A stretch of DNA of 43,503 nucleotides from positions 1 to 43,503 of the forward strand of contig NZ_AWWI01000179.1 of NCBI RefSeq assembly GCF_002760615.1, given 5' to 3'. The translations under genes were made by a program, and so were the position numbers. This stretch comes from Puniceibacterium antarcticum (GTDB lineage Bacteria; Pseudomonadota; Alphaproteobacteria; Rhodobacterales; Rhodobacteraceae). The notes below the pieces were generated by a model that was not told the DNA's origin, did no database searches, and worked only from the letters and a program-made list of their open reading frames with translations. The number at the start of each line of letters is the position of its first letter. Positions within the stretch are counted from its first letter, which is position 1. Below are positions 7,947-15,954 of this stretch, in pieces.

Positions 7947-9274
7947 ACAGTCCGCTGTCAGACCCCACCTTTCGCCGCTTGTTCGCGGCACAGATCTGTT
8001 CGCTGGTCGGGGTAGGATTGCTGACTGTCGCCCTGTCTTTGATGGCCTACCGAATTGGCGGTGCGGCTGCCGGCGGTCAGGTTCTGGGACTGTTGCTGGC
8101 GCTCAAGATGGTGGCATACGTGCTGCTAGCGCCACTGGCCGAGACGCTGCTGTCACGGGTTTCGCGCAAACGGGCCATGGTGGGGCTGGATTTCGGGCGC
8201 ATGATGCTGCTTCTGCCCATGGGGCTTGTCACCTCAACCTGGCAGTTGGCGGTACTGGCCTTTGCCTTTTTTGTACTGGCCGCCGGGTTCACGCCGTTGT
8301 TCCAATCCGTGATTCCGGATGTGCTCCCAGAGGAAGAAAGCTATACCCGGGCGCTGGCCTGGTCTCGTATCGCTTATACGCTCGAATCCGTTCTGAGCCC
8401 GGTGATCGCGGCAACATTGCTGAACGTGGTGCCGGGTGAGACGCTGTTTTATGCATCGGCGTTGGCCTTTCTGGGGTCGGTCGTTGCGCTGCTTTCCACG
8501 CGGTTTCCGTCCCGTGGTGAGGCCGAAGGCAAAGGACCATTTCTGAAGCGCGCGTTGCGGGGGCTTTGGATCTATGGGCGCACGCCACGGCTGCGCGGTC
8601 TGTTTCTGCTGAATTTCTCTCTGTCGCTGGCCATGGCCTGGGTTCTGGTGAACTCGGTGGTCTATGCTGGTGCACGTCTGGGAGATGCCGAATATTTCTA
8701 TCCGAGGTTGATGGTCTGCTATGGGCTGGGCGCGGCGCTGGGTGCGATCTGTGCGGCACGGTTTTTGCGCAAGGTGAACGAACGCAGTGTCATGCTTTTG
8801 GGCGCCTTTGGATTTGCGGCCATCGGTGTCGGCTTCTCGGTCCTGCCATCGCTGCCCTTTGCCGGGCTTGCGCCGGTGTGGGTTGCTTTCGGCGCTGCAT
8901 CGTCGCTGGTGCTGACGCCGGGCGGTTTGATCATCACGCGCTCTGCGACACGGGGCAACCGTGCTGCGGTCTTTGCGGCCCAATTTTCGCTGAGCCATGC
9001 GGGTTGGCTGATTGCCTATCCGCTTGCGGGCTGGCTTGCGGCGCAGCTTTCTCTGGAGTGGGCGTTGCTCATTCTGTCACTCACATGTGCCGTTGTTGCT
9101 GCGGCTGCGATGGTCGTCTGGCCAGCGCATGACCCGCTGGAGCGCACGCACAGCCATCCCGAACTTGCCGAGGATCACCCGCATCTGAACGCCGTTCCGG
9201 CCCAAGGGTCGCTGCATTCGCATCTGCATGACTTCAGAATAGACGAGCTGCATCCAGTCTGGGCCAAAGGCTAG
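7943..9274 (+). CDS. MFS transporter with His-rich C-terminal tail
   Basis: A 443-residue major facilitator superfamily protein with about 12 predicted membrane spans (for example AALGAICAARFLRKVNE in the second half). It begins at a TTG overlapping the preceding stop (TTGA), because the first in-frame ATG would remove the first helix. The last 45 residues are hydrophilic and rich in His and acidic residues: THSHPELAEDHPHLN, then LHSHLHDFRIDELHP. Such a tail could bind a metal ion, or be a sensor or tether. Direction of transport is unknown. Co-occurrence with a binding-protein-dependent importer in the same operon makes export of a product or by-product plausible. Confidence 0.88.
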   Translation: MNSPLSDPTFRRLFAAQICSLVGVGLLTVALSLMAYRIGGAAAGGQVLGLLLALKMVAYVLLAPLAETLLSRVSRKRAMVGLDFGRMMLLLPMGLVTSTWQLAVLAFAFFVLAAGFTPLFQSVIPDVLPEEESYTRALAWSRIAYTLESVLSPVIAATLLNVVPGETLFYASALAFLGSVVALLSTRFPSRGEAEGKGPFLKRALRGLWIYGRTPRLRGLFLLNFSLSLAMAWVLVNSVVYAGARLGDAEYFYPRLMVCYGLGAALGAICAARFLRKVNERSVMLLGAFGFAAIGVGFSVLPSLPFAGLAPVWVAFGAASSLVLTPGGLIITRSATRGNRAAVFAAQFSLSHAGWLIAYPLAGWLAAQLSLEWALLILSLTCAVVAAAAMVVWPAHDPLERTHSHPELAEDHPHLNAVPAQGSLHSHLHDFRIDELHPVWAKG

Positions 9275-9318
9275 GACCGGTGCTGAACCAAATCTCCAAT
9301 TTTCCGTAGGATGACCGT

Positions 9319-10791
9319 ATGAAAACGATGGATCCCTCTCCCATAGACGGCCGAGGTCTGCCTGAGCTTGAGGCGCGCCTCAGGGAAGAGCTTGAGTTTC
9401 TGTGCTATCCCGGCAAGGGTTGGGTCCCCCAGCGCGAAGGTGTGAGTGACGTTGTCATCATCGGTGGCGGAATGTGCGGTATGGTCGCTTGGCTTGCCCT
9501 GAACACGGCGGGTATTCGCAATGTGCGCGTTCTGGACCGCTCTGCCGAAGGGCGTGAAGGGCCATGGCTGAACTATGCCCGGATGGAAACCCTGCGCTCG
9601 CCCAAGGTGTTGACGGGGCCGGCGCTCGGGCATGGGATGCTGACCTTTCAGGCCTGGTATCGCGCGCAGTTCGGAACAGAGGCCTGGGACGCGCTGGACA
9701 AGATCCCGCGCCCGATGTGGATGGAGTACCTGGCTTGGTACCGCAAATCGCTGGATGTCCCGGTCGAAAACGGCATCTCGGTCGATCATGTGGAGCCCGA
9801 CGGCGATCTGCTGCGACTGACGGTGTCGGGGTCCGAAACGGGTACGATCCTGACCCGCAAGCTGGTCTTTGCCACCGGGCGAGACGGCACCGGGGGGCCG
9901 AACATTCCGGCCTTTATCAAGGATCTGCCCCGTCATCTGTGGGCGCATAGCGCTGATGACATCGATTTTGACAGCCTCAATGGCAAACGGGTGGCCGTCA
10001 TCGGCGTCGGCGCGTCTGCTGTGGACAATGCCGCCGAAGCGCTGGAACATGGTGCCGCCGAAGTGCGCCATCTGATCCGGCGCAAGGACATGCCGCGGAT
10101 CAACAAGATGATGGGCATCGGCAGCTTTGGCTTTACGGCCGGCTATGCCAGTTTGCCGGACGAATGGCGCTGGCGCTTCATGCGCTACAGCTTTGCGACC
10201 CAAACACCGCCCCCACATGGATCTACAAAGCGCGTCAGCCGTCATCCCAACGCCTATTTTCACTTTGGCAAGGCGACGACACGCATTGAACCGCAGGGGA
10301 AGGGTGCGGTTGTCCACTTTGCCGATGGCACCTCGTATGAGGCGGATTTCGTGATCCTTGGCACCGGGTTCGTCATTGATCCGATGGCGCGGGTCGAATT
10401 TGGTGAGACGGCGGGCGAGATCTTGTTGTGGCAGGATGTCTACGAGGCGCCCGAGGATGAAAAATCCGTCGATCTGGGGAAATTCCCCTATCTGAACCCT
10501 GACTTTACCTTTCGCGAGAAAGAGGCCGGCACGGCGCCGTGGCTGAACCGCGTCTATTGCTTCAACTACGGCGCGGCGGCGAGTCTGGGAAAGGTCAGCG
10601 GCGACATCCCCGGAATCAGCGAAGGCGCGGCATGGTTGTCACGTTCGCTTGCCGCGCAGCTTTTTGGCGAGGATGTGCAGGCGCATTGGCAGGCAATGCT
10701 CGATTATGACACACCAGAGCTGATCGGTGATGAATGGGAGCCCTCAGATCTTGAGGGCAGCGCGCAATCTGTGAAAGGTCGGGTCGCATGA
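9319..10791 (+). CDS. FAD/NAD(P)-dependent oxidoreductase, FMO-like
   Basis: A 490-residue flavoprotein with two dinucleotide-binding folds. The FAD Rossmann motif VVIIGGGMCGMVAWLAL is near residue 45, and the NAD(P) motif RVAVIGVGASAVDNAAEAL is near residue 225. LPRHLWAHSADD precedes the second fold in the place of the flavin monooxygenase fingerprint, in altered form. LGTGFVIDPMARVEF fits the ATG-like motif of the FMO / N-hydroxylase superfamily. This suggests oxygenation or oxidation of an amine or sulfur atom with NADPH. The start ATG follows AGGA by eight bases. The gene lies 44 bases after the MFS gene and overlaps the next gene by ATGA. Its partners suggest it acts on the nitrogenous substrate imported by the operon's ABC system. 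A thioredoxin-reductase-like role is less likely because no CxxC pair is seen. Confidence 0.87.
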   Translation: MKTMDPSPIDGRGLPELEARLREELEFLCYPGKGWVPQREGVSDVVIIGGGMCGMVAWLALNTAGIRNVRVLDRSAEGREGPWLNYARMETLRSPKVLTGPALGHGMLTFQAWYRAQFGTEAWDALDKIPRPMWMEYLAWYRKSLDVPVENGISVDHVEPDGDLLRLTVSGSETGTILTRKLVFATGRDGTGGPNIPAFIKDLPRHLWAHSADDIDFDSLNGKRVAVIGVGASAVDNAAEALEHGAAEVRHLIRRKDMPRINKMMGIGSFGFTAGYASLPDEWRWRFMRYSFATQTPPPHGSTKRVSRHPNAYFHFGKATTRIEPQGKGAVVHFADGTSYEADFVILGTGFVIDPMARVEFGETAGEILLWQDVYEAPEDEKSVDLGKFPYLNPDFTFREKEAGTAPWLNRVYCFNYGAAASLGKVSGDIPGISEGAAWLSRSLAAQLFGEDVQAHWQAMLDYDTPELIGDEWEPSDLEGSAQSVKGRVA

Positions 10792-11261
10792 ATATTTTTG
10801 AAACCACAGCTGTGAAAATGTCCGGCGTGACACAAGACGGCGAAATCGGCAGCGCCGTTGCAACCCGGGCGAATATCATCGAGCTGACCCAAGCGGCAGA
10901 AGATGCGGTGCTGCGTCCGCGGGATTTCGGGGCGTTCGACCATGTCTTGCGCGCGGCGCTTGCGGCCCGCGTGGCACTGCTGGCCGGTGATGAGGCATTG
11001 GAAAGCTACTATCTGACGGGTGCCGGAGATCGTGCCGTTCTGGATCAGACCGGCGCGGATCAGTGGCTTGAGGTCATTCTTTCCTTTGTTGACAAGGTCG
11101 CCAACGAGACCCGCGATGTTGCCGCCGAGGATATCCTCGCGCTTCAAGGTGCCGGGATTTCGGATGCTGATATTGTCCGGCTGTGCGAACTGGTTGCCTT
11201 TCTGGCTTATCAGATCCGCGTGATTGCCGGGCTTCGCCTGATGAAAGGAGCAGCCGCATGA
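10788..11261 (+). CDS. CMD-domain protein (no CxxC)
   Basis: A 157-residue all-helical protein resembling the carboxymuconolactone decarboxylase / AhpD-like fold, of the kind annotated as an Avi_7170-type CMD protein. It shows FDHVLRAALAARVALLAG and a C-terminal VRLCELVAFLAYQIRVIAGL. The catalytic CxxC/His set of AhpD is absent. The overlaps on both sides are ATGA, so it is translated in lockstep with the flavoprotein and the second CMD protein, and the two CMD proteins probably form a complex. Its function is unknown. Confidence 0.72.
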   Translation: MNIFETTAVKMSGVTQDGEIGSAVATRANIIELTQAAEDAVLRPRDFGAFDHVLRAALAARVALLAGDEALESYYLTGAGDRAVLDQTGADQWLEVILSFVDKVANETRDVAAEDILALQGAGISDADIVRLCELVAFLAYQIRVIAGLRLMKGAAA

Positions 11262-11845
11262 GCCGTATTGTCCACAAATTTACCCGTACCGTGCCGCACT
11301 GGCAGCCGCGTGTCACACCCGTCAAGCTGGACGAGGCAACACCTGAGCAGCTTGACGCTCTGAAGATCACGCCGTCGAACACCAAGGTTTCCGACTATGT
11401 GCTGACGCTGGCGCACGATGTCGAAAGTCTGACCGTTCGGTCACCACTGTTCAACGCGATCATGTATGATGCCGGTGGGATGTCCCGGTCGGAAAGAGAG
11501 CTGGGCGCACTGGGCGCGTCGATGGTCAATCGTTGCATTTATTGCGCTGCCGTCCACGCCGACCGGCATGCCAAGCTAGAAAAAGACACCGGAGTCACCG
11601 ATGAACTTTTCGCCAAAGGTGAAAATGCCGATCTCTCGGTGCGAAATCGCGCAATCTTTGATTTTGCCCGCAAGGCTGCAGAAGCACCGCCTGCGGCGGG
11701 GCAGGCGGAGATGGACGCGCTGCGTGACGCTGGACTTTCCGATGAGGAAATTCTCGATCTGATCCTGTCCTCGGCGTTGTTCGGCTGGGCCAACCGGCTG
11801 ATGCATGTGCTTGGCGATCCGGTGCGTCAGGAGGCAACGGCATGA
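11258..11845 (+). CDS. AhpD-like CMD-domain protein with CxxC
   Basis: A 195-residue protein starting at 11258, where AAAGGAG gives a good ribosome binding site. The earlier in-frame ATG at 11183 lies inside the preceding gene. The AhpD signature is complete: NRCIYCAAVHADRHAKL with Cys93, Cys96 and His100. Members of this fold act as alkylhydroperoxidases, disulfide reductases or decarboxylases. The length is about twice a minimal CMD domain, with a second helical region DEEILDLILSSALFGWANRL. It may detoxify peroxide made by the neighbouring flavin oxygenase or serve as a redox partner. Both roles are inferred from context. Confidence 0.82.
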   Translation: MSRIVHKFTRTVPHWQPRVTPVKLDEATPEQLDALKITPSNTKVSDYVLTLAHDVESLTVRSPLFNAIMYDAGGMSRSERELGALGASMVNRCIYCAAVHADRHAKLEKDTGVTDELFAKGENADLSVRNRAIFDFARKAAEAPPAAGQAEMDALRDAGLSDEEILDLILSSALFGWANRLMHVLGDPVRQEATA

Positions 11846-12948
11846 GCGAAGCAATCCGTATCGGAATCGCAGGGGCCGGTGGCATCGCTTTTGGGTCTGC
11901 AGCACTGCTCCACCAGCACGGCCATGATCCGATGCTTTGGTCTCCCTCTGGGGCCGGGACAGAGGCGCTTAAAGCCGCGCCGCTCAAAGCTCAGGGTGTA
12001 ATCGAGGCAGAGTTCAGCCCGCGCGTTGCGGCCAGTGCAAAGCAGCTGGTTGAGGAAAACGACGTACTGATGATCGCGCTGCCTGCCTATGGGCACAAGG
12101 CAGTTATGGATGCGCTTGCGCCCCATATCCGCGAGGGGCAGCAGGTCATCATTTCATCCCACGCCTCGCTTGGTGCAGTGTATCTGATGCAGGCGCTGGC
12201 GGCGCGGAATGTCCATGTGCCGATCACGGCCTGGGGCACCACGGTTGTGACCGGTCGGCGGCAGGACGGGCCCGTTGTGCAGGTCAACACAGTTCGCACG
12301 CTTGTGGACCTCTGTACCGTGCCTGAAACCCGTGCAGATTGCGCCATGGCCGTGTGTCAGCGGCTGTTCGGGGACCGGTTCCGGTCGCGTGACGGGCTGC
12401 TCGCCATATCCCTTTCGAACCTGAACCCGCAGAACCATCTGGGCATCGCCTTGTGCAATATCACCCGCATGGAACAGGGCGAGGTCTGGAGCCAAGGGCG
12501 CAACGTAACACCCAAGGTGGGCAGACTGCTTGAACAGCTCGACCTTGAACGGCTCGCCATCGCCGAAACGCTCGGGTTGAGTGTGAGGACCATCTTCGAG
12601 CATTTTCATCTGAGCTTTCACGTGCCTATCGCGTCGATCTCGGAGATGAACCAGCAGATGCATGCACAAGGCAATGGCGGCACAGGACCCGCAACTGCGG
12701 ACAGCCGATATGTGACCGAGGACGTGCCCTATGGCTTGCAACTGACCGCTGTTCTGGGGCGATTGGCAGGCAAGCCTGCGACCCTGCACGAGGCCGGCAT
12801 TGCCCTTTTTTCGGCAATGTATGGTGTTGATTTTGCTTCTGAAAATACCTTGCTGAATGCGCTGAAGCTGGATTGCTTCAGCCTTGATGATCTGCGGCAA
12901 GCCGCCCGTACCGGTATGCTGCAGACCACGCCCGATATGGTGTCGTGA
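11842..12948 (+). CDS. NAD/NADP octopine/nopaline dehydrogenase family protein
   Basis: 368 residues. The N-terminal Rossmann fold has IGIAGAGGIAFGSAALLHQH, and NDVLMIALPAYGHKAVMDAL is typical of this NAD(P)-binding superfamily. The C-terminal helical octopine/nopaline dehydrogenase domain (about residues 185-340) includes NLNPQNHLGIALCNITRMEQ, whose Asn/His region corresponds to the substrate site. Family members reductively condense an amino acid with a keto acid, or oxidatively split such opines. It overlaps the upstream gene by ATGA and lies 48 bases before a PotD-type binding protein. With an importer present, cleavage of an imported opine-like secondary amine is more natural than synthesis. 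No nicotianamine-synthase-like partner (as in metallophore clusters) is visible. Confidence 0.88.
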   Translation: MSEAIRIGIAGAGGIAFGSAALLHQHGHDPMLWSPSGAGTEALKAAPLKAQGVIEAEFSPRVAASAKQLVEENDVLMIALPAYGHKAVMDALAPHIREGQQVIISSHASLGAVYLMQALAARNVHVPITAWGTTVVTGRRQDGPVVQVNTVRTLVDLCTVPETRADCAMAVCQRLFGDRFRSRDGLLAISLSNLNPQNHLGIALCNITRMEQGEVWSQGRNVTPKVGRLLEQLDLERLAIAETLGLSVRTIFEHFHLSFHVPIASISEMNQQMHAQGNGGTGPATADSRYVTEDVPYGLQLTAVLGRLAGKPATLHEAGIALFSAMYGVDFASENTLLNALKLDCFSLDDLRQAARTGMLQTTPDMVS

Positions 12949-12996
12949 ACGATAAAAGATACGGAAAAAAACGAAGCCAACATGGAGAAGTCACCA

Positions 12997-14103
12997 ATGA
13001 CGAAACTCATCTTTAATCGCCGTCGTTTTCTGGGCACAGCCGCGATGACCGGTGCTGCCCTTGCCAGCCCCGCCTACCTGCGCCGCGCGAACGCCGCGGG
13101 TGGCGAGGTCAACATCTGGACCTACAACGACTTCGTTCCCGAAGCTTTCAAAGAGCAATTCGAGGCTGATACAGGCATCAAGGTCAACATTCGTCTTGTG
13201 GATGATCAGGGCAAGCAGTTTAACCTGCTGGCGGCAGAGGCCCCCAATCCGTCGGTCGATATCATGACCGTCGCCGGTCACCGGTTTTTGCAGTTCATCG
13301 AAAGCGACCTGCTTGCGCCGCTCGACACGGACCGTCTGAGCAACTGGGGCAAGATCAACCCGACCTTTTCGGAAAGCGACTGGTCAACCATTAATGACAA
13401 TAAGTGGGGCATGCCGATCCTTTCGGGGATGGAGGTGCTGTCGTACAATACTGAATTGGTGAGCGCTGAAGAGGCCCAGAGCTGGGACACGCTTTTTTCC
13501 GAGCAATACAAGGGCCAGACCGCCTATGTGATTCAGGACATGATTTCGATCATCATGCTGAAGATGGGTTATGATGGCAACATGGTCGCCTATCTGGATG
13601 ATCCCGAAAAAGCTGCAGCCATCGTCGAGGAGGCTAAGCAGTTCCTGATCGAGAAGAAGCCGCTCGTGCGAAAATACTACGACGGCGGCGCCGAGCTTCA
13701 GCAGATGTTCGTCAACCAAGACATTGCCATGGCTCAAAGCTGGAATGGTCCGGCGGCAGCGCTGATCACGGACGGCTTTCCATTGGCGATGACGATCCCC
13801 AAAGAAGGTTCTTATGGCTTTGTCTACACCTTCAACATCGCCAATAACGCGCCCAATGCAGACAACGCCTATACTTTCATGGATGCCATCCTTGCCTCGC
13901 CGGAAATCGGTGCTGCGATGACAAAGGCATCGGGCTTTATCTCGACCTACAAGGACGCGTCCAACTACCTGAACGATGTCGATAAGAAGGCGACTTCGTT
14001 CTCTGATGAAGAACTGGCCAACCTGCAGTTCTTCCGCGCTGAGGCGAACGAGATGAAATACGGTCTCGTCGATCCCGCCGTCGAAGCGATCAAGGCCGCC
14101 TGA
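12997..14103 (+). CDS. ABC transporter substrate-binding protein, PotD/family 1 type
   Basis: 368 residues counted from the ATG at 12997, which follows GGAGAAG. An ATG at 12982 lies before that site and is less likely. The N-terminus carries a twin-arginine-like signal NRRRFLGTAAMTGAALASPA, so it is probably exported folded. The mature part opens with EVNIWTYNDFVPEAFKEQFE, typical of extracellular solute-binding proteins for polyamines, iron or aminophosphonates (PotD/AfuA/PhnS types). The ligand cannot be told. It is followed by a GC hairpin and then two permease genes and an ATPase, making a complete importer. Operon context suggests a nitrogen-rich ligand, for example an opine or modified polyamine. 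Confidence 0.9.
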   Translation: MTKLIFNRRRFLGTAAMTGAALASPAYLRRANAAGGEVNIWTYNDFVPEAFKEQFEADTGIKVNIRLVDDQGKQFNLLAAEAPNPSVDIMTVAGHRFLQFIESDLLAPLDTDRLSNWGKINPTFSESDWSTINDNKWGMPILSGMEVLSYNTELVSAEEAQSWDTLFSEQYKGQTAYVIQDMISIIMLKMGYDGNMVAYLDDPEKAAAIVEEAKQFLIEKKPLVRKYYDGGAELQQMFVNQDIAMAQSWNGPAAALITDGFPLAMTIPKEGSYGFVYTFNIANNAPNADNAYTFMDAILASPEIGAAMTKASGFISTYKDASNYLNDVDKKATSFSDEELANLQFFRAEANEMKYGLVDPAVEAIKAA

Positions 14104-14126
14104 GCGCTGCAATGAACCGGGCCTGT

Positions 14127-14144
14127 CCCGCCCTTTTCGGCGGG
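14127..14144 (+). terminator. Intercistronic hairpin after the binding-protein gene
   Basis: CCCGCC-CTTTTC-GGCGGG forms a six-pair GC stem between the binding-protein stop and the first permease. There is no U-tract. Such hairpins usually protect the 3' end of the binding-protein transcript or partly terminate it, giving more binding protein than permease. Confidence 0.5.
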
Positions 14145-14179
14145 CGGGCTTCCCGATCTTCCTCGAGAGGACTCCCTAC

Positions 14180-15166
14180 ATGAGTAATGACGCAGCAGCA
14201 CGCGCGCACAGCGGTGCCGTCGCGCCGGGCACCGGCGAGCGCACGTTCTGGGGTCGGCTGACAAGCTGGCCGCTTTATCAGATTCTGATGGCTTTCCTGA
14301 CGGCTTCGCCACGGCGCCAGTTCTTGATCCTGGCGGCCTTCCCGTTGATCTGGGTGCTGACGCAGCATCTTGGCCCGATGCTGCAGATGTTGCGGGTCAG
14401 CCTGACCGATGCGTATCCAGTTGCACCCGGTGTCGAGCAGCATTTCACGCTCGACAACTATATGCGCTTCTTTGGTGATCCGATCTTTTGGCAACCGTTT
14501 TTCAGGACGCTGACCTTTGCCGGCGTGTTCACATTCTGCACGCTTATCCTGACCTATCCGGTGGCCTACTTTCTGGCCCGTCACGTCAGCCGCAAGAATC
14601 AGATGCTGTATCTGCTGCTGCTGCTCATCCCCTTCTGGGTTGGTGAAATCGTGCGCACCTATGCCATCATGATCCTGCTCGGCAATACCGGTGCGGTGAA
14701 CATGATGCTGAAGTGGCTCGGCCTGATCGAAAAGCCCATTCCATTCATGTACACCAGCTTTTCAATGGGCGTCGGTATTGTCTATCTGACCGCGCTTTAC
14801 ATGCTGCTGCCTTTGTATTCCGCGCTGGAAAAGCTTTCCAAGAGCTTCAATGAAGCCGCAGCTGATCTTGGGGCAGGGGCCTGGACCCGGTTCCGGCGGG
14901 TGACGCTGCCGCTGACGATTGAGGGGATTTCCTCGGGTTGCACGCTGGTCTTTCTGATCTCGACGGGCTTCTATGCAACACCAGTTCTGCTGGGCGGGCC
15001 CTCTACAACGGTCTTTGCCGAAACCATTGCCGGGTTCTTTCACGTGGCCGGTGATCAATGGCCCACGGGCGCGGCGTTTGCGACGATCATGTTCCTGACG
15101 GCGTTGATCCTGACCAGCGTGTTCCAGAAACTGATGAATGCCCTGCGCAAGGGAGACAGCAAATGA
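14180..15166 (+). CDS. ABC transporter permease, PotB type
   Basis: A 328-residue membrane protein with about six spans after a roughly 50-residue hydrophilic N-terminus. The EAA-type cytoplasmic loop for ATPase docking is NEAAADLGAGAWTRFRRVTL. GAGAGGACT upstream serves as ribosome binding site. It overlaps the next permease gene by ATGA. This is the first transmembrane subunit of the importer. Relatives are PotB and other binding-protein-dependent inner-membrane components. Confidence 0.92.
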   Translation: MSNDAAARAHSGAVAPGTGERTFWGRLTSWPLYQILMAFLTASPRRQFLILAAFPLIWVLTQHLGPMLQMLRVSLTDAYPVAPGVEQHFTLDNYMRFFGDPIFWQPFFRTLTFAGVFTFCTLILTYPVAYFLARHVSRKNQMLYLLLLLIPFWVGEIVRTYAIMILLGNTGAVNMMLKWLGLIEKPIPFMYTSFSMGVGIVYLTALYMLLPLYSALEKLSKSFNEAAADLGAGAWTRFRRVTLPLTIEGISSGCTLVFLISTGFYATPVLLGGPSTTVFAETIAGFFHVAGDQWPTGAAFATIMFLTALILTSVFQKLMNALRKGDSK

Positions 15167-15954
15167 ACCGTCGCAACCGCATTGTGCTGTCCTGTGTCTA
15201 CTGGGCCTTCGTCCTTTACGTCTTTGTCCCGCTGATCCTGATGATCCTCATGGGATTCAAGGATAGCAAATTCATCGGCTTTCCGATCCGGTCCTGGACG
15301 CTGGACTGGTATACCGGCGTCTTCGAGGATGCTGAGGTCCTTGCTACCCTAGGCTATTCCACTGCAATTGCGGTCCTTTCGACGATTGTCGCCGTGGCCG
15401 TCGGCACCTGGATCGCGGTGCTTCTGGAGGGACGCAAGTTCATTGGCCGGACGGCGATCTTTGGGCTGACCGTCCTTCCCGCACTGGTGCCGGGCATCAT
15501 CTCGGCGATTGCCTTCCGCATCTATGCCCGCTGGCTGGGGATCGAACCGGGCATGGGGGCGATCATCTGGGCCCACGCGGTTCACAACGTCCCGTTCGTG
15601 GCCCTGGTAGTCATGGCACGGCTTTCAACCCTGCCGAAAAGTCAGATCGAGGCAGCCCGCGATCTGGGTGCGGATCCGATCGTCGCCTTTCTGCGGATCA
15701 CTCTGCCGTATCTGATGCCTGCAATTCTCGGCTCCAGCATCTTCTGCCTTCTGCTCAGCTTTGACGATTTTGTCCGCTCCTTCTTTCTGGGCGGCTACGA
15801 TCCGACCTTGCCGGTGCTGATCTTCGCCAAGCTGAAATCGGGCATGTCGCCCGAGATCAACGCAATTGCCACCATAGCGCTTGTTGTCACTGCCGCCATC
15901 GGCATCTGGGCCGAGCGTTTCACCCGCCGCTTGAACAAGGATACTCAGGCATGA
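15163..15954 (+). CDS. ABC transporter permease, PotC type
   Basis: 263 residues from the ATG at 15163, which overlaps the previous stop as ATGA. The longer upstream frame is not a gene extension because it runs within the preceding permease. There are about six membrane spans and an EAA loop QIEAARDLGADPIVAFLRIT. It is the second permease subunit, partnering the PotB-type protein. It overlaps the ATPase gene by ATGA. Confidence 0.92.
   Translation: MNRRNRIVLSCVYWAFVLYVFVPLILMILMGFKDSKFIGFPIRSWTLDWYTGVFEDAEVLATLGYSTAIAVLSTIVAVAVGTWIAVLLEGRKFIGRTAIFGLTVLPALVPGIISAIAFRIYARWLGIEPGMGAIIWAHAVHNVPFVALVVMARLSTLPKSQIEAARDLGADPIVAFLRITLPYLMPAILGSSIFCLLLSFDDFVRSFFLGGYDPTLPVLIFAKLKSGMSPEINAIATIALVVTAAIGIWAERFTRRLNKDTQA

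Noticed and set aside
8234-8998. 254-codon antisense frame inside the MFS gene
   Set aside because: A GC-rich shadow frame of low complexity rich in Arg, Gln and Pro; the sense frame has clear membrane helices.
9271-10317. 348-codon antisense frame inside the flavoprotein gene
   Set aside because: Shadow of the sense gene, which has both dinucleotide-binding motifs.
13384-14112. 242-codon antisense frame inside the binding-protein gene
   Set aside because: Complement of a well-supported exported binding protein; no domain seen.
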